Below, in pieces: positions 36,258 through 44,499 of a DNA stretch of 64,000 bases; the first letter of the stretch is position 1, and each line of letters starts with the position of its first letter. The notes under the pieces are model-generated. The model had not been told where the DNA came from and ran no database searches. It was given only the letters and a program-made list of their open reading frames with translations. The translations under genes were made by a program, and so were the position numbers. The stretch is from UBA2020 sp964551435. GTDB taxonomy: Bacteria > Pseudomonadota > Alphaproteobacteria > Micavibrionales > UBA2020. Where the stretch lies: positions 1 to 64,000 of the forward strand of contig CAZKBS010000007.1 of assembly GCA_964551435.1 (NCBI GenBank). The letters run 5' to 3'.

Positions 36258-36770
36258 CTATGCCCGTGCCAGCACGGTGATGGTGTAGCTGCCGCTTTCG
36301 CCTTCCTGTGCGGCGTGAAATTCGCGTTTGATTTCGCGCCATGCGCTGCGGTCGAAGGCGGGGAAGGTGGTATCCCCCTCCGGCGTCAGATGCACTTCGG
36401 TCAGGTACAGAAAATCCGCAAGCGGGATGGTCTGGCGATACACTTCCGCGCCGCCGCCGATGAAAATTTCGTCCACGCCATCGCGCGCGGCGACATCCCG
36501 CGCATAGGCCAGTCCCGCATCGAGCGAGGCGACGGTCACGCAGCCGTCCACTTTGTAATCGGGGTTGCGGCTGATGATGATGTTGGTGCGATCCAGAAGC
36601 GGCTTGCCCAGCGATTCAAAACTTTTGCGGCCCATGACAATTGGCTTGCCCTTGGTGGTGCGGTGGAAATATTGCAGTTCCGATTTGATGCGCCACGGCA
36701 GTTCGTTTTCGCGGCCGATGATGCCGTTGTCGGCAATCGCCGCGATGAGCGAGATTTTCGGCTTGTTCAT
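36258..36770 (-). CDS. folA: Dihydrofolate reductase
   Basis: NADPH-dependent reduction of dihydrofolate to tetrahydrofolate, restoring the cofactor used by thymidylate synthase. The 170 residues show ISLIAAIADNGIIGRENELPW (about 5-25) with the active-site loop, PIVMGRKSFESLGKPL (about 44-59), IIISRNP and FIGGGAEVYRQ (about 103-113). It overlaps the thyA stop by 4 bases (36767-36770), giving coupled expression of the two linked enzymes, a widespread arrangement. Confidence 0.96.
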   Translation of the reverse strand: MNKPKISLIAAIADNGIIGRENELPWRIKSELQYFHRTTKGKPIVMGRKSFESLGKPLLDRTNIIISRNPDYKVDGCVTVASLDAGLAYARDVAARDGVDEIFIGGGAEVYRQTIPLADFLYLTEVHLTPEGDTTFPAFDRSAWREIKREFHAAQEGESGSYTITVLARA

Positions 36771-37561
36771 ACCGCGACCTCTGCTTTGATAGCGGGATCG
36801 CAGACGTAATCCAGCAATTCGAAATCTTCGAATTTAAAGCCGAAAATATCCTTGACGTAGGGGTTCAGCTCCATCCGCGGCAGTTTGTGCGGCGTGCGGC
36901 TGAGCTGCAGTTTCACCTGTTCCATATGGTTTTCGTAGATGTGCAGATCGCCGAAGCTGTGCACGAAATCGCCGGGCTTCAGCCCCGTCACTTGCGCAAC
37001 CATCAGCGTCAGCAGCGCGTAGGAGGCGATATTGAACGGCACGCCCAGAAAGACGTCGGCGCTGCGCTGGTAGAGCTGGCAGGACAGTTTGCCCTCCGCC
37101 ACATAAAACTGGAAAAAGCAGTGGCAGGGCGCCAGCGCCATTTTAGGAATATCGGCGGGGTTCCACGCGGTCACTATGTGGCGGCGGCTGTCGGGATTTT
37201 TTTTGAGGTCTTCGACGACCTGCGCGATCTGGTCGATGGTGCCGCCGTCGGGCGTCGGCCACGACCGCCACTGGTGGCCGTATACGGGGCCGAGGTTGCC
37301 GCTTTCATCCGCCCATTCATCCCAGATGCTGACCTTGTTGTCCTTCAGATAGGCGATGTTGGTATCGCCCTTCAGGAACCACAAAAGTTCATGGATGATG
37401 GATTTGGTATGCACCTTTTTGGTGGTGACAAGGGGGAAGCCTTCGCTGAGGTCATAGCGGTTCTGATAGCCAAAGCAGCTATAGGCCGCGGTACCGGTGC
37501 GGTTTTGCTTGTAAACGCCATGTTCCAGCACATGGCGCATCAGGTCATGATATTGCTTCAT
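36767..37561 (-). CDS. thyA: Thymidylate synthase ThyA
   Basis: Methylates dUMP to dTMP using methylene-tetrahydrofolate, producing dihydrofolate for FolA. At 264 residues it has the standard short ThyA length. Motifs include RTGTAAYSCFGYQNRYDL (about 21), HELLWFLKGDTNIAYL (about 52-67), the catalytic cysteine in ALAPCHCFFQFYV (about 146) and LYQRSADVFLGVPFNIASYA (about 163-182). First gene of thyA-folA, divergent from a putative metallopeptidase gene 173 bases away. Confidence 0.97.
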   Translation of the reverse strand: MKQYHDLMRHVLEHGVYKQNRTGTAAYSCFGYQNRYDLSEGFPLVTTKKVHTKSIIHELLWFLKGDTNIAYLKDNKVSIWDEWADESGNLGPVYGHQWRSWPTPDGGTIDQIAQVVEDLKKNPDSRRHIVTAWNPADIPKMALAPCHCFFQFYVAEGKLSCQLYQRSADVFLGVPFNIASYALLTLMVAQVTGLKPGDFVHSFGDLHIYENHMEQVKLQLSRTPHKLPRMELNPYVKDIFGFKFEDFELLDYVCDPAIKAEVAV

Positions 37562-37733
37562 TTTTTCCCCTTATGGCGGGCGATTGGCGTTTCGCATCGA
37601 TGCTTCAGCATGCCTGAAAGGGGCGGGCGATTTCAACCAAAACCCCCAGCTGTGCGGCAGGCGGCGCGGCGGCGGGAGGGGGTTGACAGAATTTACAGAT
37701 TATGAAAATATATTCCATCCAAAGGACCCCGCC

Positions 37734-38672
37734 ATGCCGCATGCATTTTTTCAGGATACCGAAACCAAAGTCGTCTGGGACCAGCGCTGTTTTGACAGCT
37801 TCATGGCGCAGCGCGACCCCGTGCAGGAAGCGGCCGACCAGAAACGCCTGAAAATGCTTTTCGCCGCCGCATCTTCGCCGGTAACGCAGGAAGCCTTCGA
37901 ATGGGCGGAAGCACAGGGGATGAAATTCTTTATCGACCACAGCCTGCAAAATGCGGGCGCCTATTACACCATGGGCACGGGGGTTGTCGGACTGGGGGCG
38001 CGTTATGCGCATAATCCGGCGGTGGCGCTGCCGATGCTGGTGCATGAAATCCGCCACGGCTGGCAGGACACGCAGGGCATGATACCGACAACGGCCCGCA
38101 ATTTCGCCGAATACATGATCCAAATCGCGCTGATCGAAGCGGACGCCAGCGCCTGGCAATATGCCTGCGAACGTCAGGAAACTTCGAACTGGTATTACGA
38201 AGAAGGCATGAAAGCGCCCAGCTTCCCCGAACGCGAAATATTGATGGCGAGCGAGTTTGCGCGCTGGAATGCGGCGCACGGCAAATTCTATGGCGAAACC
38301 GCATCGCGGCGCATGGGCACGAAGCTGGAATTGCCGGGGGTGACACCCGTCAATTTCAAAACCGAATTCCAGCCCTACAGCGGCAAAAACGCCATGAAAG
38401 TCCCGCAGATCCGCGGCATCGATACGGCGCTGGATGCTGTCGTCGAAAAACTCGGCCGCGGGTTTGATGCCGCAAACGGCAATCAGGCGAATTATCTGGC
38501 CACGCCCGCGATGCGCGAACATCTGGCGAAAAATGTGCTGTCCAAAACGCTCGCGCACCGTTTCTTTCAGGCGGCCGCAAAAGTGCCGCCGCTGGTCAAG
38601 GACGTCAACAAAGCCATGACCCGCAAACAGCAGCAGCACCGCCGCAAGCATGGCGGCGAGCTTTATCTCTAA
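37734..38672 (+). CDS. Putative zincin metallopeptidase (HEIRH)
   Basis: A 312-residue protein with a canonical zincin motif HEXXH as LVHEIRHGWQDTQG (about residues 100-113), followed 35 residues later by IALIEADASAWQYA, which could supply the third (Glu) ligand as in gluzincins. No signal peptide is visible, so it may act in the cytoplasm. The start at 37734 follows AAAGGAC; a longer in-frame start is rejected. It resembles the DUF6782-type putative metallopeptidases. It converges on a second HEXXH gene with a similar motif layout (38705-39847). A TTGACA box lies about 45 bases upstream. Confidence 0.65.
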   Translation: MPHAFFQDTETKVVWDQRCFDSFMAQRDPVQEAADQKRLKMLFAAASSPVTQEAFEWAEAQGMKFFIDHSLQNAGAYYTMGTGVVGLGARYAHNPAVALPMLVHEIRHGWQDTQGMIPTTARNFAEYMIQIALIEADASAWQYACERQETSNWYYEEGMKAPSFPEREILMASEFARWNAAHGKFYGETASRRMGTKLELPGVTPVNFKTEFQPYSGKNAMKVPQIRGIDTALDAVVEKLGRGFDAANGNQANYLATPAMREHLAKNVLSKTLAHRFFQAAAKVPPLVKDVNKAMTRKQQQHRRKHGGELYL

Positions 38673-38704
38673 ATACTGGTTGATTTTAAACCGGCGCGGA
38701 CGGT

Positions 38705-39847
38705 TTACGGTGCGGGTGCGTTTGTACGTGCGCCGGTATTTTGCTGCTGCGCCGGTGCTGCCGTATCGTCAGGGGTGCGCGCGGCAGGGCCTTTGTGGGC
38801 TTTGGACTGCGCGATAAAATCTGCGCGTGTTGCACCTGCATTTGCGAAAACCTGCGACAGGGTGGGCAGGCTTTCGCGCGGGGCGATGCCGTATTTCTTT
38901 TCAATTTCGGCAATTTTTTGCGCATGAGCGGGGGAGAGGTTTTCAATCTCCGTCAGCGTTTTATTGTGTGCATCGGTGCCGAAGGTATTCGGGCCGAAAG
39001 AATTTCCGATTTCAAGAACGTCCGCCCCGTCCATGCGCGCGAATGTCAGCGTCTCGCCGGCCTGCAGGTTTTCGTGGCGGTATTTCATCATCAGTTCGTA
39101 TTCTTCAAGCGCGCGGGCGTGCCATTCATCGGCGATGACGGTTTTTTCGGCGCCCTTTGTCCAGACGCCCAGCAGGTTGCGGCAATCCTGCGCGGCTTTT
39201 TCAAAGGCATCGGTCAGGCTTGCGCTGGCGGCGCGGATATTCTGAAACGTGCTGACAGGCAGGGGGGAGCCTTCCATCGCCTTCAGGATATCGGGCGCAT
39301 CTTCGATAGCCAGTGAGCACAGCCACGCGCCCTTGACGTAGGCGTCCTGCTCCAGCCGCTCTTTGCGCAGCAGGTAATCATAGGGCGAAACCATGATATT
39401 CGTCGCCGCATTGAACGGGTCGGCATGTAGCGCGGCGGCGTTTTGATATTGCAGGGCATGCACGAATTCATGCGTGCGCGCGCCCATCAGGCGCTCGGCA
39501 TTTTCAAGCGCCTCCGCGCCGTACAGCACATAGTTGCTGAAACCGTCCTGCCCCGGTTTGGGCGGGTAGATAAAAGAGTGGTAGCCCGCGCTGGGCTTCA
39601 TTTGGAAATCGATGTCCTCGCGCTTCAGCACGCCGGCGGTTGCCTTGAGGAAAGCAAGGCCGACGCCGCCCAGTTCGGGGTCGTGCAGGCGCTGCATCCA
39701 GCCGTCAACGGTACCCAGCTGCTGTGACAGCTGCGCGCGCTGCGCTTCTTCGCGCGCCACGTCCTCCGCCGGCGGGGTTGCGGCGGCGGTTTTCGCGTCG
39801 CGCAATTCCGTATCGTCCAGAGCGTCTTTTTTGACAGGTTCGGCCAT
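38705..39847 (-). CDS. Putative zincin metallopeptidase (HEFVH)
   Basis: A 380-residue protein with HEXXH as GARTHEFVHALQYQNAAA (about residues 122-139). About 40 residues on, LRKERLEQDAYVKGAWLCSLA mirrors the LIEADASAWQYA segment of the convergent neighbour, giving the same Glu-x-Asp pattern at a similar distance. The two genes thus appear to be distant members of one family. The N-terminal 45 residues are polar; the C-terminal 60 are Ala/Thr/Pro rich and probably disordered. No signal peptide. Substrate unknown. Confidence 0.65.
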   Translation of the reverse strand: MAEPVKKDALDDTELRDAKTAAATPPAEDVAREEAQRAQLSQQLGTVDGWMQRLHDPELGGVGLAFLKATAGVLKREDIDFQMKPSAGYHSFIYPPKPGQDGFSNYVLYGAEALENAERLMGARTHEFVHALQYQNAAALHADPFNAATNIMVSPYDYLLRKERLEQDAYVKGAWLCSLAIEDAPDILKAMEGSPLPVSTFQNIRAASASLTDAFEKAAQDCRNLLGVWTKGAEKTVIADEWHARALEEYELMMKYRHENLQAGETLTFARMDGADVLEIGNSFGPNTFGTDAHNKTLTEIENLSPAHAQKIAEIEKKYGIAPRESLPTLSQVFANAGATRADFIAQSKAHKGPAARTPDDTAAPAQQQNTGARTNAPAP

Positions 39848-39956
39848 AATTTACCTAAATTTGGTATTATTCTAACAATATGGCCCCGAAGCCCCAAGCA
39901 AAAACCCCCGCTGCACCGCGTCAAATCATTTAAATCATTGGATTTCTTTTAAAATA

Positions 39957-39985
39957 TTGGAAATCGAACAGGGATGCTCTATAAT
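39957..39985 (+). promoter_or_regulatory. Promoter of ssrA
   Basis: TTGGAA (39957-39962), exactly 17 bases, then consensus TATAAT (39980-39985). Transcription should start about 39992, just at the beginning of the tmRNA precursor. Confidence 0.8.
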
Positions 39986-39991
39986 AAGAAA

Positions 39992-40304
39992 TGTCGGGTT
40001 AAACCGACTATGACGATAAACGCGCTGTGGAATAGGCGATACGGACCCGGGGGCGGTACCCGGCGGCTCCACCACTTATACAGTTTGCGGCTGCTTTGCG
40101 GAAAGCCCGCGCCGGTATGGGGCCGAAATAGGATCGACGTGCGTAGTAAAGATGGTTGCTTTCGTCCGGCATTGTTCCGCCGTTATCGGGCTACTTTTAC
40201 AAATGCTAACGATAACACCGTAGCACCGGTTGCTCTCGCTGCCTAATGGCGGCCTGAGTGCCAAATGATACAATCCCTGTATCTTTGCGGATATAGGTGG
40301 GGCG
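39992..40304 (+). ncRNA. ssrA: Permuted two-piece tmRNA (ssrA)
   Basis: Rescues stalled ribosomes and tags the nascent protein. The gene is circularly permuted as in alphaproteobacteria: the acceptor piece comes first and ends with CGGCTCC-ACCA at 40064-40074; an excised spacer follows; the coding piece begins with GGGGCCGAAATAGGATCGAC at 40119. GGGGCCG (40119-40125) pairs with CGGCTCC (40064-40070) to form the acceptor stem, with one G-U. The tag frame at 40205-40246 reads ANDNTVAPVALAA then TAA. The exact outer ends are approximate. A strong promoter and terminator flank it, and sspB follows. Confidence 0.92.
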
Positions 40305-40340
40305 TGGGGCAGGCCTAGCAACAGAACTGCCCCATTTTCT
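40305..40340 (+). terminator. Intrinsic terminator of ssrA
   Basis: TGGGGCAG (40305-40312) pairs with CTGCCCCA (40327-40334), followed by TTTTCTTTTT. Confidence 0.85.
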
Positions 40341-40481
40341 TTTTGGCTTCCCGGTCTTATTTCACAGGTTCAGTTTTGCGCACGGGCGGCAAATGTTCGC
40401 CATAATCCCCTTTGAAAATACCGTGACAGGCGGCGGCGCAATCTTTAAAGTGTTAAAAAACAAAAAACGGCAGGAATCAGG

Positions 40482-40979
40482 ATGGCCCGTAATCACGAAG
40501 AAGCATTTCGCTATGACAAAATGGTCGAGCGCGCGCTCCGCGGCGTAGTGCGCAATGCGCTGCAAGAGGTTGTGCAGGACGGTCTGGTCGAAGACCACCA
40601 TTTCTATATTACCTTCCACACCGACCATGCCGGCGTGAAGCTGCCGGATTATCTGCGCGAACGCTATCCCGGTGAAATGACCATCGTGCTGCAGCACCAG
40701 TTCTATGACCTTGAGGTTGACGAAGACCGTTTCTCCGTCATGCTCAGCTTCAACAACGTGCCCGAACGCCTGACCATTCCGCTGTCGGCTGTCACTATTT
40801 TCGCCGATCCCTCGGTCAACTTCGCGCTGCAATTCCAGCCGCTGAGCGAGGAAGACGACGAAGACATCCGCTTTGATGCCGAAGAGCTCGACCTCGACAA
40901 GGACGACAAGCAGAAGAAAAAAGGCGAAGTCGTATCCCTCGACAGCTTCCGTAAAAAAGATAAGGACAAGGACAAGTAA
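40482..40979 (+). CDS. sspB: SspB-family ClpXP adaptor
   Basis: Adaptor that delivers ssrA-tagged proteins to the ClpXP protease. The 165-residue product has the alpha-type SspB core: VEDHHFYITFHTDHAGVKLPDYL (spread over about 38-60), MTIVLQHQFYDLEVDEDRF and the substrate-groove strand FSVMLSFNNVPERLTIPLSAV. The C-terminal 40 residues are acidic then Lys/Asp rich, fitting a flexible ClpX-binding tail. It starts 148 bases after the ssrA terminator hairpin, so tag source and tag reader are neighbours. Confidence 0.92.
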   Translation: MARNHEEAFRYDKMVERALRGVVRNALQEVVQDGLVEDHHFYITFHTDHAGVKLPDYLRERYPGEMTIVLQHQFYDLEVDEDRFSVMLSFNNVPERLTIPLSAVTIFADPSVNFALQFQPLSEEDDEDIRFDAEELDLDKDDKQKKKGEVVSLDSFRKKDKDKDK

Positions 40980-40981
40980 TC

Positions 40982-41776
40982 TTGTCCCTTTCCTCCGCCC
41001 CCGTTATTGCCGTCCGCGCGCTGATCAAGGAATATAAATCCGTCCGCGCCGTCGATGGCATTTCGTTTGACGTGATGCCGGGCAGCGTGACCGCGCTTCT
41101 GGGCGGCAACGGCGCCGGTAAAACCACCACGATTGCGATGCTGCTGGGGGCGCTGCTGCCGACATCGGGCAGCGTGCACATGCTCGGCCACGACATGGCG
41201 CGCGACCGCTTCCGCGCTTTGCAGCGCATGAATTTTTCCTCTCCTTACGTCGATTTGCCCAAAAAACTGACGGTACGCGAAAACCTGCGTATCTATGGCC
41301 GTTTATACGGTGTGCCGACGTTGGAAAAACGCATCGCGCAGCTGGCAGAAGAATTGGACCTTGGCGAGTTCATCGACCGCGGTCTTGGCAAATTATCGGC
41401 AGGGCAGCAGACGCGCGCATCGCTCGCGAAATCGCTGGTGAACGCGCCGGAATTGCTTTTGCTGGATGAACCCACGGCATCGCTCGACCCCGATACGGCG
41501 GACCGCATCCGCGGGTATTTGCAGGATTACTGCAAACGCACGGGCATGACAATCCTGCTCGCCTCCCACAACATGAAAGAGGTCGAGCGCCTGTGCGACA
41601 ACGTGCTGATGATGAAACGCGGACGCATTGTCGACCGCGGCAATCCGGCGGAACTGATTGCCCGCTATGGCCGCAAGGATATGGAAGAGGTGTTTCTGGA
41701 CGTTGCGCGCGGCACCTCCGCCGCGCCCGCGCCGCATCACCCCGACCCTGAATCGCCGGAGGGGGAGGCCGCATGA
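40982..41776 (+). CDS. ABC exporter ATP-binding protein
   Basis: ATPase of an ABC-2 type exporter. A TTG start at 40982, 2 bases after the sspB stop and preceded by AAGGA 9 bases upstream, is required because the next ATG would remove Walker A's strand. The 264 residues show Walker A GGNGAGKTTT (about 39-48), signature LSAGQQTRASLAKSL (about 138-152; LSAGQ in place of LSGGQ), Walker B LLLLDEPTASLDP (about 158-170) and switch histidine ASHNM. Overlaps the permease start by 4 bases. Confidence 0.9.
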   Translation: MSLSSAPVIAVRALIKEYKSVRAVDGISFDVMPGSVTALLGGNGAGKTTTIAMLLGALLPTSGSVHMLGHDMARDRFRALQRMNFSSPYVDLPKKLTVRENLRIYGRLYGVPTLEKRIAQLAEELDLGEFIDRGLGKLSAGQQTRASLAKSLVNAPELLLLDEPTASLDPDTADRIRGYLQDYCKRTGMTILLASHNMKEVERLCDNVLMMKRGRIVDRGNPAELIARYGRKDMEEVFLDVARGTSAAPAPHHPDPESPEGEAA

Positions 41777-42588
41777 TGTCCCAAGGTGCCCTGTCACGTA
41801 TTTATGCCGTCTGGCTGCGGCATTTTTATATCCTGAGCCGCAGCGCGCCGCGTTTGCTGGAAATCATGTACTGGCCGTCGGTGCAGATGGTGCTGTGGGG
41901 GTTTGTCAGCCGCTTTTTCGCCGCGCGCGGCGGGGCGGAAATGGGCACGCTGGATGTCGCGCTCGGTACGCTGCTCGGCGCTGTGATGCTGTGGGATATT
42001 CTGTTCCGCACGCAGGTCGGTCTGTCGATTGCGTATCTGGAGGAAATCTGGGCGCGCAACATGGGGCATTTGTTTGTCAGCCCCCTGCGCCCTGGCGAAT
42101 GGATGTGCGCCATCATGCTGGTCAGCCTGTGCCGCGCCATGGTGGGCGCAATACCGGCTGCGCTGCTGGCCGTGCCGTTTTACGGTTTTTCGGTTTTCGA
42201 CATGGGTCTGCCGCTGCTGTTTTTCTTTTTCAATCTGGTGTTCATGGGGTGGTGGCTCGGCCTTCTGATTACCGCGATGCTGGTCAAGGCGGGGCCGGGT
42301 GCGGAAAGTCTGGCATGGATGACGACCTTCGCCCTCGCGCCCTTCTGCGCGGTTTATTATACCCCCGATGTGCTGCCGCTGTGGATGCAGCAGGTCGGGC
42401 AGGCCTTTCCGGCGCTGCACGTGTTCGAAGGTCTGCGCGCCCTCACCATGCACGGCGAATTCCGCGCCGATTATATGTGGACGGCCTTCGGGCTTAATCT
42501 GGTTTATCTTGCGATTGGTGCGGCGGTGCTCGGCTGGGCGCTCAACGATGCGCGCCGTCACGGCACGCTTTTGCAGGCGGGCGAATAA
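41773..42588 (+). CDS. ABC-2 type exporter permease
   Basis: A 271-residue membrane protein with six predicted helices, paired with the ATPase just upstream through an ATGA overlap. ABC-2 features are the N-terminal WPSVQMVLWGFVSRFF, the re-entrant-type segment VGLSIAYLEEIWARNMGHLFVSPL (spread over about 79-102) and the late LPLWMQQVGQAFPALHVFEGLR. This class includes NodJ-like and polysaccharide or drug exporters. The substrate cannot be inferred; no glycan genes are nearby. Confidence 0.88.
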   Translation: MMSQGALSRIYAVWLRHFYILSRSAPRLLEIMYWPSVQMVLWGFVSRFFAARGGAEMGTLDVALGTLLGAVMLWDILFRTQVGLSIAYLEEIWARNMGHLFVSPLRPGEWMCAIMLVSLCRAMVGAIPAALLAVPFYGFSVFDMGLPLLFFFFNLVFMGWWLGLLITAMLVKAGPGAESLAWMTTFALAPFCAVYYTPDVLPLWMQQVGQAFPALHVFEGLRALTMHGEFRADYMWTAFGLNLVYLAIGAAVLGWALNDARRHGTLLQAGE

Positions 42589-42721
42589 GCCGCTCGCGTA
42601 TATTTTTGCATAATTTTGTAATAATTTTACGTATTTGTGTTTTGCGTAAAACAATGCTATCCATTTGAGACACAAAAAAGATAAAAAAGACTCACACCCA
42701 GAGCATCCGAGGAGAACGCAG

Positions 42722-43600
42722 ATGGAATTCAAGGATTCGGGCCTCCCCCAGAACAAGCTGGTGGAAGACGCCTTCAACTTCAGCAAAGCCAATGCGCTGG
42801 CTGCCGAAAAAGAAACCCTTAAAAACGTCCAGCAGCAGGTCGGCATGATTTTCGACCAGCAGAAAATGGAACTGGACATGCTGAAACAGGGCGGCGCCAT
42901 GACCGACGCCGAATACGAGGAAGAGAAAAAGAACCTCGAAAAGCAGCGCCAGATGCAGATGAACGCCCTCGGCCCCATGATTCAAAAAGGCCTGATGGAA
43001 ATGTTCGCCGGCAAACGCGTTGGCCCGGCCCGCGAATTGCAGCAACATTCCGACGGCGCTTCGCCCGAAGTGCTGGCGGCGGTCATGCTGGTTGAATGCG
43101 TACGCTCCCCCATCGACTACGAAAACATCGAAAAGAAATTCGGTGGCGCCGTGGCCGGTCTGGTTGCCGAAGTCGCGCATATCGATGCCTATCCGAGCGA
43201 GCGTAGCGAGAACCTGAAAAAAGCGGGCGCCGATACCAAACGCGCCTTTATCTCCCGCGCGTTGACGGATATGGATACGGCGACCAAGGCGATTGAAAAA
43301 GCGTCGAAGAACCCCTTCGCGCACGTCATGCTGCCGCCCGGTCAGGAACAGGAAATCTTCGCCGATGCACAGGCTGTCTGGGGCGCGGACAAGAAACTGG
43401 ACGCGCGCTTCTTGCAGCTGTTCAACAAATTCACCGAAGCCGCCGGTTCGACTTTCCGCGCCGAACTCGACGCCAAGGGTGAACTGGAACTGGTCAAAGG
43501 TGCAGCGCCTGCGAAACCGCCGAAGCTGCTGACCGGCCCCAAAGGCCCGAAACCGCCCAAACCGCCCGGTAACGGCGGCATCGGCGGCGACGTGTTCTAA
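42722..43600 (+). CDS. RelA/SpoT HD-like protein lacking the HD pair
   Basis: Unrecognised as a named family. The start at 42722 follows CGAGGAG; 292 residues. Residues 25-80 form a Gln/Glu/Lys-rich coiled coil. Residues 115-185 resemble the middle of a (p)ppGpp hydrolase HD domain: VLAAVMLVECVRSPIDYENIEKKFGG then AGLVAEVAHIDAYPS and AFISRALTDMDT, comparable to SpoT's ALLHDxxED, IxxxFGxxVAxLV and ADxxDN blocks. The HD pair is replaced (VECV), so catalysis is unlikely. A Pro/Gly/Lys tail (about 265-292) ends the protein. The homology is inference. Confidence 0.55.
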   Translation: MEFKDSGLPQNKLVEDAFNFSKANALAAEKETLKNVQQQVGMIFDQQKMELDMLKQGGAMTDAEYEEEKKNLEKQRQMQMNALGPMIQKGLMEMFAGKRVGPARELQQHSDGASPEVLAAVMLVECVRSPIDYENIEKKFGGAVAGLVAEVAHIDAYPSERSENLKKAGADTKRAFISRALTDMDTATKAIEKASKNPFAHVMLPPGQEQEIFADAQAVWGADKKLDARFLQLFNKFTEAAGSTFRAELDAKGELELVKGAAPAKPPKLLTGPKGPKPPKPPGNGGIGGDVF

Positions 43601-43622
43601 TCACGCGGCCGATTTTGCGGAT

Positions 43623-43655
43623 AAAAAACGCGCTCCTGACGGGGCGCGTTTTTTT
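43623..43655 (+). terminator. Intrinsic terminator between convergent genes
   Basis: ACGCGCTCC pairs with GGGGCGCGT (including one T-G pair) around a 4-base loop, with an A-run before and a T-run after; it ends the 42722 gene and may also serve the convergent gene. Confidence 0.88.
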
Positions 43656-43676
43656 GTGCGGTTTTCTTTTTTAAAC

Positions 43677-44477
43677 TTACGCGGCCTTGGCAATCGCACG
43701 CAGCAGGCTCAGCGCCAGCGCGCCGCGCAGGGCGGGCAGCGGGGTCATGTTTTCGGCAACGATGTCGCGCGCGCGGCGGATATGTGCGGCGGCGTCCGCG
43801 CCGAAGCTTTGCATCATCTCGCCAATCACCTCGGCGCTGTCGTCGAGAATGACGGGCGCTTTGGCAAGCCGTGCGGCAATCGCGGCGCCCAAGGCGGCGG
43901 CGATATCAAAACTGCCTGCGGCCAGCAGCGCGTCAAATGCATCGCCTTTTTGTGCGAGTGCTTCGCGCAGGGTCGCGGCCATTTCCGGTGCGGCGGGGTT
44001 TGGCAGGGCGATGACCAGACTGTCGATGCCGGCCTGCACCGCCATCATGCCATAAGCGAGGGCTTGCATCGTCTCGGCTTCGGACAGCGCCGCGCCTGAC
44101 GCGGGATTACCGCTGGCATTGTCGAGGTCGAGTTCATAGACCTGAAAATCCGCGTTCATATCGACGGCTAGCGCCGACAGCGGATGCCCGGGTTTGGCCA
44201 GTCCGGCGGGCAGCAGCGACAAATCTTTTTGCGCATCTTCAGCAAAACCGTAGCGGCTGAGAAACAGCGCCATGCGCGGATGCGTCAGCGCGGGCTGTGT
44301 TTTTCCTTGCGTGTTGGCCAGCCACTGGCGATGCGCACCGAGCGTGCCCAGAAGCGCAGCCTGCGGCGGCGGTACCTGCGCAGACAAGGGCGGCAGTTCG
44401 CGCGTCACCAGCTGGCGGATGTCCTGAAGTGTCAGGGCGGCCTGTGGCGATGCGGCAGCATTCGAAGCGGTGGTCAT
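43677..44477 (-). CDS. CobT-like protein without catalytic signature
   Basis: A 266-residue Ala-rich protein. Two blocks look like nicotinate-nucleotide:dimethylbenzimidazole phosphoribosyltransferase (CobT): LSEAETMQALAYGMMAVQAG (about 130-149) and LLAAGSFDIAAALGAAIA with PVILDDSAEV (about 184-216). The CobT phosphate-binding motif GEMGIGNTT is absent; the matching place reads LVIALPNPAAPEMAATL. The protein is also about 80 residues shorter than CobT. I read it as a diverged, probably non-catalytic relative, though a chance likeness of Ala-rich helices is possible. No cobalamin genes are nearby. Confidence 0.5.
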   Translation of the reverse strand: MTTASNAAASPQAALTLQDIRQLVTRELPPLSAQVPPPQAALLGTLGAHRQWLANTQGKTQPALTHPRMALFLSRYGFAEDAQKDLSLLPAGLAKPGHPLSALAVDMNADFQVYELDLDNASGNPASGAALSEAETMQALAYGMMAVQAGIDSLVIALPNPAAPEMAATLREALAQKGDAFDALLAAGSFDIAAALGAAIAARLAKAPVILDDSAEVIGEMMQSFGADAAAHIRRARDIVAENMTPLPALRGALALSLLRAIAKAA

Positions 44478-44499
44478 TGTTTATTCTTTCTCTGCGGGT

